From Panorpa germanica (taxonomy: Eukaryota > Arthropoda > Insecta > Mecoptera > Panorpidae): 64,000 nt of DNA. Location of the stretch: NCBI GenBank assembly GCA_963678705.1, contig OY783213.1:10978451-11042450 (forward strand), given 5' to 3'. The position numbers and the translations under genes are program-made. Of this stretch, positions 35,661-47,274 are shown piece by piece. Under the pieces are notes generated by a model, which ran no database searches, was not told the DNA's origin, and saw nothing but the letters and a program-made list of their open reading frames with translations. Position 1 is the first letter of the stretch. Each line of letters starts with the position of its first letter.

Positions 35661-36280
35661 TGGTTTAGTATAAATTTTTTAACCGTACGGAAAAAATGCA
35701 AGTTAGATAAATTGTAGAGAATTTAAATGCGCATCTAGCCGTACTATTTTAAAAATTAAAAAAATATATTTTACCATAGTTTTTGTGTTTTTCTGTTTTT
35801 GACCTCACGTTTTTTGACCATAACTAGGCGACAAAATCAAAAAGTCCACGTTGTTTGTTCTACAAGTTGTAAAACTTATTGTTTTAAACATATTTATACA
35901 TTAGAAAAAAAAACACTTTTCATATAATTTTATGAAAAAACGTGAAAAAACGTGGACCAACAAAAATTAATTTTCAACATTTACGAAACGTTTTTTCTCG
36001 TTTTTTCATAAAATTATATGAAAAGTGTTTTTTTTTCTAATGTATAAATATGTTTAAAACAATAAGTTTTACAACTTGTAGAACAAACAACGTGGGCTTT
36101 TTGATTTTGTCGCCTAGTTATGGTCAAAAAACGTGAGGTCAAAAACAGAAAAACACAAAAACTATGGTAAAATATTTTTTTTAAATTTTTAAAATAGTAC
36201 GGCTAGATGCGCATTTAAGTTCTCTACAATTTATCTAACTTGCATTTTTTCCGTACGGTTAAAAAATTTATACTAAACCA
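35661..36280. mobile_element. Foldback element: about 290-bp inverted arms, about 34-bp loop
   Basis: The left arm starts tggtttagtataaatttttt and the right arm ends with its complement at 36280. The two arms can be followed base by base to about 35952 and 35986 with only scattered mismatches (for example one in the 'gaatttaaatgcg' stretch and one in 'aagtccacg'). The arms carry no coding frame. Outside, tgatacacaa is also inverted on the two sides (35648, and complement at about 36292). A transcript through it would form a long double-stranded stem. Superfamily unassigned. Confidence 0.85.
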
Positions 36281-36299
36281 ATCAAAATTGTGTATCAAG

Positions 36300-39200
36300 T
36301 GCACACCAGAACTAGTACTTCTTTTGACCACCAGGCGTCGTGGCCAAAGTGGTCAGTTGTCAATCGCCATCTATATTTCGCTAGAAAAAATGGCCAAGTA
36401 TCGTTTCACCTTAATGTTATATAATAAACTAGTTAAATATTCTAGGTGTATTAGCATTTATTTAATGACTGTGTAACAAAAATATGTTAAATTTCGGTAA
36501 ATAATAAATGTACCATATATTGTTAACGAATGATCACCCTGCGTATCTGATTACAACCCTTCTATTTTTACATTAATCATTATTGCACTGGCCTTACATA
36601 CATCCGCAACCCCCTTAACCGTGTGCAATAATAATAGTCCCAAAATTCTTTGAACTTGCAACTAATTGCACCAGGTAAAAATATTTCCAATTTAGTCTAG
36701 CACTCAGTAAGTAAAGACCTCTCAATTATAATAACTACTTCTTCTTTTTATCAATTCACCTCTTTGAAAACTAACGTAATTAGTTTCTTCACATCACTGA
36801 TAAATTATATAGAAAAACCACGCATAATGTGTATAAGCCAGTGGTCTATTTTCAAACGAATTAAAAAAAGTTTGTATATAAGAAAATAATTGTATTTGCA
36901 GTAGGTATATTAAATTCAACTAATAAATATTCTGAAACAATAATAATACCTACGTTAATTAATAAGGTAATTTCCATGTTTTGTGTAGTTATTTTATAGC
37001 ATAATCAAAGGCAATGTAATTGGTGGGAACCATAAATGTTAATTAGTTCAAATATGATGCACCCTTATTACATTTCCAATAGCCTTAGTCAGAGTGGAGT
37101 ATGGACCCTGCCCTGGGACTTCATAATGCGTTGATCTACAACCCTAAAGTTTCTGGTTATGCTAGGGGTTCGTTTACACACCCAAAATCCATATTATATA
37201 TTTATGACAATTACCCTTATTACGTTCATTATCAGTTGATTAGAATATACAATCTTCCAAAGTGTATAGCAATCAATGAAATTTCATTTTAGAGTCACCT
37301 TGATGCTGCGGATTAAAATTAATGAATTGCCTATCATGGAATGAAGTAGATATGATTAATTAGAATATACAAAATTACATTTTAGAATTATCTTTAATTA
37401 AAACCTACACTGGAAGTTAAATTTGAAAATGATATATATCGTATAGCATATCAAAGTCATCAAATGCATATTGAAATGAGACGTTTGAGGTGCTATTGAG
37501 ACGCTATTGATACGCTAAATACCATTGAAACAAAGAACCAAACAATTGTTGAGGTCATCATTAGCGCATGCAGTATTTCAATTGATGCCCTAATGATGTC
37601 CTAAATTTCGACTCGAGCTACTTTCTACTCGAGTCATTCTTTATTTCATTTAAAAACGTTAAAAAATAAAACACACCATTAAAATACAAATAAAGATTGA
37701 GTACCACTGACTCTTAAACATTACGTGGCATATTTGCACACTACAATTTACAATACAATGTAGCCAAGTTCAATATTACTGAAAAGTATCACAAGAAGAC
37801 GTAACTATAAACAAAACACAGAGATGCAAATGCAAATGCAAAGAAATAACAAAAACCTCACATAAAATCTAACATAATCTGCGGTTTCATACAAAAGCTT
37901 GTACTTTGAAATTTTATTTTTATTTTAAATTTATGTACATTTTATTTACTTCAAAACAAAGTAAAATGTTTATATTTTCTATTGAATTAGTAAAATAAAC
38001 TGCAGTCGCAATAAAACTTACATGCAATTTTTTATTTTAAATTTAACTCAGTTCAAATATACATTTGAATAAAATTAGATAATATTTACACAAAGTATCA
38101 TATTTATATGACAGAATACATAATACTTAATTTTAAAACTATTTATTAACTAAATTAACATTCAAAATCCGCGCGAATTGAAATTAAAGATGGAATCATT
38201 AATCAGTTGGTGCTTGTAAGCCTTGTGCCTACTTTGCCTTAAATAAGCAAACGTCACTTAAGTCATAGTTCGGGTCAGTGTACGTTCTGCATCTTCTATA
38301 AAAAGTGAGAGTGTTTAAAGAAATAAACAATTTAATTTATAGTTATTGTTTTAAATATTGTTTAAGATGTGTTAATTACGTTACGTGTTAATAATTAATA
38401 ATAGTATTATCTTATATTGTTTAATTAAAATCGTGATGTTTGGTTATAAAAGTGTTATTGTACAAATGTAACATACAAAGTATCAAGTACGTAGTTTCTA
38501 AAATAAAACATGTATAGACTTGTTTGGTGATGACGTTTTGCACAATAGAACAGTGTATTTAATAATACAAAATTTGTTTAATCTTTGTCATAACCTAAAA
38601 ACATAACAACAGTGCTATACAGTACACAGGACTTTGACTAACTGGTTCCAAGTGCATTTTGTGTTATATTTAAAAGGTATTTATCTATATAAGTTTTTAA
38701 TATATGTATATATTGTGTCCTGTCATTTGCATCCTTGAAAACAGGTGTACTTTTAAAATACAGAAATGTGTTTATAACCCGAAGTACAAGCAAGCATAAA
38801 TTTTGACATTTAGACATATGTCTCTCTTGTTACATAGTATATTACTTCCATTCAATGTTTATTTTCATTCAATGTTAAAAATTTATACGTTATGGTATAT
38901 AATCTTAAACTTGTTTTAAATTTGTATGTCAGTTCTGCTCTTTCTTTTAGAAATATTATAAAATTATTCTAACCTTTAAATACAGTTGGAGTCATCTGAA
39001 TTATTGTTTTTTGTTTAATCGAAATTATAAAATAAAAAGTATTTGGTTTTGACTTATATTATAGTTTCCTATTTTGCAGTTGTATCTTGCTGCTAATACA
39101 ACTACAACTAACTGCTAAGTTCTATTTTGACTAATTACTGAATAACTTTATTATAAGCGCTAATTAACCAGCTGTTTAAATTTTGTATTGATAAACTTTT

Positions 39201-39890
39201 CTCTTTCATTATATAAACATCTACAGATCGGTCTATTTCTTAATTAACGGGTTCAACATCACCTTTCATACTTTCCCTTTATTGTTTTTCTTTATTGTTT
39301 GGTTTTTCAAGCCTCCTTTTTAATTTGCCCTATAATTGTCTTAATATTTCATTATTATGAACAACATCATTCTACATTTTCTTCTTCTTTGCGTTTTCTT
39401 TACCTACTCAATACAATACATTATAGAACCCCCTTTCCTACATTCACTTTCTCATAATTTTCTTTCTCGTTTACTCTTTAAGTGTTATATACCTGTCTCA
39501 CTTTAACATTATTTTACTGATCCCTCTTTACCGCACATCCAATTACTTCTGTTTTTCACACATCTCATTCAATATTTACTGATACTACGAGAGGCATAAC
39601 TCTGTGGGTGCTAGGACGAGAGAAAGGGGAGAGGGGGGAGTAACAATCTTCTGCTGTTTGAATTGACATACTTGTTATATTTGCATTTCACCTTCAATTT
39701 CTTTTGATGAATTTTTAAAACGTTGAATTAAATAAATAAATAAGTATATGTGCAAGTTTACTTAGACTACTTAGATAAGATAATTCTCTTCTCAGCTATT
39801 CTACTTCTCAATACTAACCAGAGCCCTCGATGGAATAATAACGCTGGTGTTAGAATAATAACAGAAACGTTTAATTCTGCAGTCTTCTTT
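36300..39890. other. Intergenic, nothing recognised
   Basis: The largest featureless stretch. Minor items are an 'atgcaaatgca' triplication at about 37824 and pyrimidine-biased DNA at 39250-39560. The frames at 36240, 37101 and 39750 (78, 63 and 64 codons) have no resemblance to known families. Confidence 0.4.
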
Positions 39891-39896
39891 ATGCTA

Positions 39897-40278
39897 AGGC
39901 TGAGTTCACACGACATTGTACTACACGCTTTTTACAGTATTTGATTTTAAACGTATAATATGCGGGCTTTGTAAAAATGTATAGCAGTTTCTTTTATGAT
40001 ACTTCAACACTAAACACTTGTTCGGTTACTATTCGATAAAAGTCACGCCGTGTGAAAGATACCGTATAATACTATGCGCCACTGCAAACCGAATTCGTTA
40101 AAATTCATTCGATTTGCTTGACAAGTCCGGTGAGTATTCGATAAACGTGTTTAGCTGTGTACGTTTCTTTGCAGTATAAACGTCGTGTGAATGGTTCTGT
40201 ATAAAATGTATGCACCACTGATTCGATAAGATTTATACTGCAAAAAAACCTGCAGTACAATGCCGTGTGAATCCAGTC
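39897..40278. mobile_element. TA-flanked MITE with 'ttcacacg' termini, about 380 bp
   Basis: The left end ggctgagttcacacgacatt and the complement of the right end gactggattcacacggcatt agree over about 22 of 27 positions. TA lies outside both ends (39895-39896 and 40279-40280), allowing one base of slack at the left end. Inside, a segment of about 50 bp is directly repeated (about 40047-40100 and 40184-40235: gtgtgaa...gtataa...atgc.ccactg...attcg). No coding capacity; the frame at 40105-40299 is incidental. Confidence 0.65.
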
Positions 40279-40281
40279 TAA

Positions 40282-41990
40282 AACAATTAAAAATAGCATA
40301 TGGCAAAAAGACAGCCATGTCTATTTAACAAAACATATAACAATAACTTGTAAATATATTATATATAAATTAACTTAATAAAAAAATATTAAAACTGAAG
40401 AATTACAAAATATTTATCTCTAATACGTGGTATATATTTTGTAATTTCTTAATCAGTAATTCATCATTCTAAATCTTTTATCTGTTCAATATAAATTGTC
40501 TATAATTCCTTAAATAAAATACCCTGTTAAATAACCATTCTCGAAAGTCTCCCCACCCCATAAGGATGACGTCATAATATATGCAGATTTGATTACGTCA
40601 TTAGTTTTCAATGTACATGTACAAGAGTATGAGAAGTGTGGACAGGTTATTGCATTAAAGTTTATACGATAAAACAAGATACATTTTATGCATAGAAAGT
40701 TGTAATTAAGTTATTAATTATTAACACTCTTTAAAAATGTATAAAACAAATAAAACAAAATCAGGAATATAATATACTCGTTGAAAGTTTTTATAAAATT
40801 TAAAAAGTTGTGAAAGCCGTATAATGTAATTAACTTTTATATTTACAGTAGTTATTTAAAGTTTGACTTGTGTTTACTAAAAGTGTTTACTTGTTTTATT
40901 TTTCTTATGCGTTTCTTTTGCATCAAACTTAGATTGTATTTTTTTTTTTTAATGTTTATTTGAGTGCATCAACTTTTTTATACTTATTAGCACTGAAAGA
41001 ATATATACTTGCTAAACACAGTTACATATATTTAATGATTATTTAACATAAATTCCATCACCGTTCAATTACACTCGATTTCGCGCCAAGAGTGAACTGT
41101 CGACTTTAGATTCAGTTCTTTATTGACGACACCCCGAGTAGACCTATCCTGATCCTGAAAGGAATCTTTACTTCTCTTTTCATACTAAATACAGTAAAGT
41201 GAACCTCATCTCGTCCTAAACATTATTACATGACCCTCACTTGATCCTAAAGGAAATCATGATCCTATCGTCTTATGTAATTAAAACTCTGTAAACGTTC
41301 GTTAAAATAATTATTAATGACGTTATTAAATCATGTTTGTGCAGCTGTAACAGTAACTGTAAAATAACTAAACGAACAAACATAATATAAGCAGTATCAA
41401 AGTTCCATTAAATAACAGAGTAAGTTTAATGACAGCTGTCGTTAGTAATGTCATTGCTACGGTAGTACATCAATGGAAACGAGGGACGTTGTGATCACGT
41501 GACATACTAATGGTAATCTCTGATGAATGTTAACGAGTCACTAGGTTCATGACTAATTGCGGGTTGACCACCAGACGGCAGTAAACTCTCCATTTGGGTC
41601 AGAATTTTGATTGCTGAAAATGCCATCTGATTTATATGTATGTAAAAACTTCACAGATAATATAATCCTTAACAGTCACAGAACCTTTAGAAACTATTTA
41701 CACTAATTATGCTAAATTAGTTTTAAATGGATGGTTAGCAGCCCGTTAAGAAGGACATCTACGAATTTAAGTTAGGGGTTGCTTATTTTGTTGCCCTTAT
41801 ACGTAGTAAAGTTAATTGTTTTCTTGGTAGTAGGGTTGGTATTAGGGCTTGATATGTTGGTAATATATTTTATATTAGAACGATACAATACTTCAAGATT
41901 GAATTATCATCTTTAGCTTTATCATCATTTTTAAATATACCTTAACACCGTTAACATAATTTTACATCTATCAGAATTATTTTTAATTAT
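40282..41990. other. Intergenic, nothing recognised
   Basis: A loose repetition of 'gatcct(g/a)aaagga' occurs at 41150-41255. No frame or repeat match otherwise. Confidence 0.4.
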
Positions 41991-41995
41991 TACTG

Positions 41996-42725
41996 GCCTG
42001 GGGGTGGCAAATCTTTGGGATGCCTCGGGGCGACAGATCTTTGCGAGGCGCTTGTTCAGAAATTTGTATGGTAGCTCGAAAACGGCTCTGTCAATGTTTT
42101 TGAAAATTGCCTATTTCGTAGAGAAACAAATTCTAAGACTTTTGGCGTCTTCAGATTTTTCCCTGAATTTCCTGGAAACTCGTAATTTTGGAAAAACTGA
42201 AGAAAAGTGGCCTTTTTTGCTGTATTATTTTTAATTCGTAAAAGATAGAAAGTTGAAATTTTGCATGTGTCTTAAGGTATTCAATGCTGACATTTCTCAA
42301 AAATTAGAAATTCAAAAATTAAAAAGGGGGGGTTGAAGAAATTCGGGGGCCCGGTATGGAACTTTGGAGAAAGTTCATATTCTGAATTCTAGAATAATTA
42401 AGTATACTATTAATAAAACAAAATTTGGGGGCACAGGGGCAGTATTTGCCGAAAGTAAAAATTGTGCTAGAACTTATTTACGAATCGAAAAAATAATTCC
42501 CAAATTTTAAAAAATGTTGGTCAAATAACGAATAATTTCCAAATATTTTTTATTTTGTTGAAAAAAATATATATTTTTTGTCAGTTCATCAATATGAAAA
42601 ATTATTTGTTTTTATATATAACGAGTTAAATATATCAATTTAAAAATGGAACGAAAATTTGATACGAAATTTAATTCATACACAAGAGACAGTCGCCGCT
42701 TGCGACGGGGGTAAACTCTTGTATT
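41996..42725 (-). repeat. Repeat family E, longer copy
   Basis: Inverted relative to copy 1 (22575). It ends at 42718 in the complement of gtttacccccgtcgcaagcg. This copy extends about 100 bp further at the other end, through a GC-richer stretch (gcctcggggcgacagatctt). The 76-codon frame at 42004-42234 lies within it and has no equivalent open frame in copy 1. Confidence 0.65.
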
Positions 42726-43169
42726 ATATATTTTGATTTAATAATTAACACCAGCAAATCAGCCATTTAATAAACGTCATGGTCTCGAAAACACTGCGTT
42801 ATTTTTAAATATTTGATGTCCAACATTACTTGACTACTGAGTACGTACTTCACTTTGTTTTTATTATTTATGATACGCTATTTTATTACTAAATGAAATG
42901 GATTATACCCATGGCAACGAGTAAAAATTATTATAAAGATTAATCGCTGGAAATATAATGTTGATAATTTGTTATTTTAAATGAATACTATACAAAGCAG
43001 TATCTCATTTTATGATGCTTTGTTTTAGGGACCTCACCTAATGTAACGCTTTTCATTATACAGATTTATTTTTAAATATTTTACTGTCACTATGGTATTT
43101 TGGTAATATCTCGTACATTGGTCATAAAAAACATATAATAAATTTATGGTATCAATTACAAATATCATC

Positions 43170-43622
43170 ACAAAAAACATGAGAAGGATTGTCAGATTTA
43201 GATTGGGAAACGAGGAGAAAAGAAACAGATACTGGGCAAATAGCGATAAAAGGATGTGTAGAGTGTGCTGAACGGAGATTACAACACTGAAGCACATTAA
43301 GTTTACATGTGAGAAAAAGTAATGAGCGAGAAGAATATTGTGCAGTTATTAAAGGGAGGCAGTGAAGGGAAGAGTTGGATGGCGGAAATAGAGGAAAGAA
43401 AAGTAACGCCAGAGCAAAAGTGATTTTAATCTGAAGTGACAAAGAGACGAAGAGACAAAGAAGACAATAGGTCAGGAAATGATTAGAATGAAGAAAGACT
43501 AGGGAAAATGAAGGGACAACTTACAGTTTAATTTCAAATTAAAGTTCTATGTAATGTATTAAAAAAGTAGATTGTAAAGCCGAAAGGCAAACAATTAATA
43601 TATTATAATAATAAAAATAAGA
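43170..43622 (+). pseudogene. LINE remnant with 3' UTR and AAT tail (lineage G, copy 1)
   Basis: The plus strand reads NMRRIVRFRLGNEEKRNRYW, a C-terminal signature of a widespread insect non-LTR lineage (..ARFR.GNEE..NRYW...CR.C......HI...C). Then come CRVC, a stop codon and TLKHIKFTCEK, the His-Cys half of the knuckle. A frameshift leads to EDIVQLLKGGSEGKSWMAEI-like sequence. The unit ends near 43622 with 'gccgaaaggca' and an AAT-rich tail, as in related elements. It is dead, with stops at the knuckle. Confidence 0.65.
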
Positions 43623-43793
43623 TATCAATTACGTACTATTGCCTTTATAACTCAGCGCTGCGGAATCAAAACAAATTTCTGGTCAGTGGAATCGAAGTCA
43701 AAATTGATTTTAATTTTAGGAAGAGCTCGTTCGAACCTAAAACGTGTAGGTATTGACAGCTAGTTGAAGTCGTCGTATGGAGTAGGACACTGT

Positions 43794-44035
43794 GTTTCCT
43801 CCACTCCTAGAGGTGTGCGATGCCAGTCGTTATTGACTCTAAACTCACAGAGTTTGTGCAGAAATTGCATCTGTATGTGTACGAGGAAGCTGGAACTTAA
43901 GTATGTATCAAACTAATATGGATCACTGAAGTGTGTTCATCTGGAAGAGAAATATGGTATGGTTATGAACCGAGCACTGTTCACCGATGGCACGAGGGAT
44001 GCAATGTCAGCGGAAATACCTACATTCGCCTGCTA
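43794..44035 (+). repeat. Repeat family F, copy 2
   Basis: Same orientation as the copy at 7393 and collinear with it apart from a deletion of about 20 bp in the middle. It lies 170 bp beyond the LINE tail. Confidence 0.65.
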
Positions 44036-44039
44036 CAAG

Positions 44040-45050
44040 GCCAGCAGAACGATTTGCTATTAGTTCTTTTTAACTGAACGTGTTCACTAACTATTGCGAT
44101 AACTATGACTTCAGCAACCGAGCCTATATCTATGTTCTTATAGATGATACGTCACAGTAGGTCACGTATTATGAATTGGGAAAATGTCAAACGAACCCTT
44201 TTATTAATTAACTTCATAATATTTTAGGTACAAATATTAGAATTCCGGATAATGTCAGATTGTTAATTATATTCATAATTTTAGTTCACCTACATCGCCG
44301 TTGTTGTCTGTTGAGCGCTGCTGTCTGTTTCCCTGTCAAATAATTTAAACCTATCACGTATAGAATACGCGTATACAGAAGGCCCTGTACGTTTTACTAC
44401 TTCAAGAATTTAAAACACGAGCCCATAATTAAATAAATTATTCATATACTTTAATTAACCAACATTTTCATCATAAAACAAGAAATTTCCATTAAATTTT
44501 TGTTTTCCTTTTATTTTAAACATTTTACTTAATAAAGTTTGGTGAATTGTAAAATATTTTTAATCCGATGTATTAAAAATAAAATTAATAAGCAGCTTTA
44601 CTGACGTTTCGTTGTTAACGGGGTAAAAATGTAGTTTACAAATAATTTAAATGAGATGGTAATTATTATGTAAAAGTTTTCTATGTGCGATGAGTTGCCG
44701 ATCCCGCAGGCGTTAAACCAAAAGCTTATATTGTTTTAGTCCCTTTCTTCTTCTCCTATAAAACACTACAGCGTTGATTGGCTGATGGGTTATGGAGGCT
44801 CCCAGTCTTTGAACTCGTCAACTACGCCTGGAGGTGCAGAGCTGAAGCTGGGTTTACGCAGTAGCATTCATTGGCGCCTTACTGAATGAGCGGTATTATC
44901 AAATGTCAAAATTTCAACCATTTTATTTATTGACTATATTGAAATTTTATTAGAATTGTTCGTTGATAATAATTATCATATCACTCAATAAGTTAAAGTC
45001 TCAAGGAGTTAAGTATCATTCCCACTCACTGTTTTAATTTAATTTAATTT
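44040..45050. other. Intergenic, nothing recognised
   Basis: A GC-richer patch (44765-44890) stands out in composition only. The motif cattcccactcactg at about 45017 is the terminus seen in family H. Confidence 0.4.
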
Positions 45051-45057
45051 AAATTTT

Positions 45058-45447
45058 TTCTATCTCCGCCATCCACCCTTCACTGCCTTCATTTAATAAC
45101 TGCCCAATATTCTTTTCGCGTATTACCTTTTCTCACATGGAAACTTAATGTGCTTCAAAGTTTCTGTCTCCGTTCCGTACACCCTGCTCATCTTTTTCTC
45201 GCTATTTGCCCAGTATCTGTTTCCTTTCTCCTCGTTTCCCAATCTGAATCTGACAATCCTTCTCATGTTTTATGTGTTTTTTTCTTTTAAGAATTGTGGA
45301 TCTTTCTCTCCCAAATCCTTTTATATCTTTTGTTATAATTACTCTTCTCAATTTTTTCTATTCTTTCCTGTTGTTGTATCTCCCTGTCTTTTCTCCTTAG
45401 CCCCTCTTCCACAATTGGGCCTTCTTTCTTTCTTCTACAATTTCTAG
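45058..45447 (-). pseudogene. LINE remnant, lineage G, copy 2
   Basis: The minus strand reads RIEKIEKSNYNKRYKRIWER, then after a frameshift NMRRIVRFRLGNEEKGNRYW and YGTETETLKHIKFPCEK. It matches copy 1 (43170) and extends about 170 bp further upstream into the Lys/Glu/Arg-rich part of the ORF. That explains the pyrimidine-rich plus strand at 45290-45447 and the spurious 99-codon plus-strand frame there. Stops and a frameshift show it is inactive. Confidence 0.65.
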
Positions 45448-45449
45448 AC

Positions 45450-46570
45450 TCATCAATATTCGTCATTGAAGTATGTATTCATGAGCGTTTCTGCGAATTG
45501 ACATTATGTTCAATAATATTAAGAGTAATTAAAAATTATTGTGCAATTGAAGTCCTGATGGATAACTTTATCAACATGAATTATACTTTCATAGAATTAA
45601 TAGTTTAAACAACTCAGTCCAGAAATTATTGGGGATACTTTCAACCCTTCACCCTCAACCCCCCGTTGTGCAAATAGTTTATTACAGGACGCTATCTTTG
45701 AACAAACCATTTCCCCATGAATTATGTATTTTTCATTTTTATTATCTTCAAGGGTTGACTAGTTATTGCCTGATAATGTTTATCAGTGCTTCCTTATTGC
45801 CTTTGTATCACTCTACAAGCCATTGATTAATAAGGACATTATTTACAGGACATTCAACAATAAATTTGACGTTGATTGATTTTTTAATCACGGCTTTGAT
45901 ATACAGATAAATAACTAAAATCTTAAGAACTCTCATCCTTCAACGAATTAAAATTTCATCTATAATATAATACACAAGCTTAAATTAAGAATCGATCATA
46001 GTAGAATCGTTAACAACAGAGGTCACAGTTACTAGATTATAAAATTTGATCCTTAATAAATAAATGCTGTATGGTTCTTCTAGAATACAGCAAACTAGCA
46101 AAACAAAACGATAAATTTTTGATCAAGTTGATACATATCTTATTTATATTGAAGTAGTGAACATCTAGTGATTGCACTACATTTTCCAGTATGACCTTTC
46201 ACTTCTGAGCTCTGAATTCTGAGCTCTGACTTCTGAGATCCGATTATCACCACTACGTAGCAGTGTGACGTCACCCTTGCTGACATTAATCTCACATCTG
46301 ACTACTTTATTGCCACACTACATCAAATCTTTAAAATTTACAACCTCTTCATACTTTTGTAAGGTATTACGGTTAGGCTACTTTATATAATCCGGTTATC
46401 TCGTAAGAAGGTGACATTAGATGAGTTTTATTTTATAACGTTATCTTATACTTGTCATCACGTCAGGATTGTGATTGGTAATTGAAATGGTAGAAACAGT
46501 AATCAAATAATAAATACAATTATGGAATCCGTAATTTACGTTACACTAAATTTATGGTTTTTTAACTAGT
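45450..46570. other. Intergenic with a short TCTGA-type repeat
   Basis: At 46201-46240 the phrases acttctgag and ctctgaattctgag alternate as a small degenerate tandem repeat. Nothing else was recognised. Confidence 0.45.
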
Positions 46571-46577
46571 CTGTTTT

Positions 46578-47270
46578 AATTTTGGGGGGAGAGGAGGTTT
46601 TATTGTTGTTGCGTAAGGTAACGATACAAAAAAGCATATTTTCGATAATGTTTTTTGACGACACAGATAATATATAATTATTTCTATAATTACTACATGA
46701 TAAAATAACATTTAAAGAATACTTTGTGAATTTTTTATAAATAAATATCAAGAAATAAGGCATTGACAGCAAATCTTCGCAGACGTCACAAAAAAATGTT
46801 TCATTGCGCTGTCCCTCATAACTTATCACTGGATTATTTGAAATAAAAAACCAAAATGATTATTTCATTATTTGATAAGGTTTCGCAGGTAACCTTGTCC
46901 AGTTTTTCAATTTTTTACAGCACTTAGAAGCCAAAATATCGATTTTTCATAAAAAAAATAAGAAACTTTGTTAGTTTAAAATACGTTAAAATAAAAAAAA
47001 ACTGGATAGTGTTACGTCGACATTTATGCAAAGAAAGAGTGTGCAAAATTTCAAAAGGATCGATGTAGTAGATTTTGAGCTAGAGAGGACATCGACTCTG
47101 TAAAAGCTAAGTGTGAGAAAACGCGTTTAAAAGTTTCAAAGAAAGACCAAACCGGACCAGAGAGGTGAAGATCTAAACCTCTATATCTCCGACAGTTTTA
47201 CTCCAATCGACTTCAAATTTTCACACAATAAATTGAATATGTTGTACATTAATGTAAATAAATAACAAAA
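46578..47270 (-). repeat. Repeat family D, copy 4
   Basis: Collinear with copy 2 over its full length, including aaagaaagagtgtgcaaaat at 47030. The G-run terminus is interrupted by about 20 bp of extra sequence ('gaggttttattgttgttgc'). Confidence 0.7.
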
Positions 47271-47274
47271 ATGA

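Noticed and set aside
45148..45447. 99-codon plus-strand frame
   Set aside because: It is antisense to the recognisable LINE coding sequence on the minus strand.
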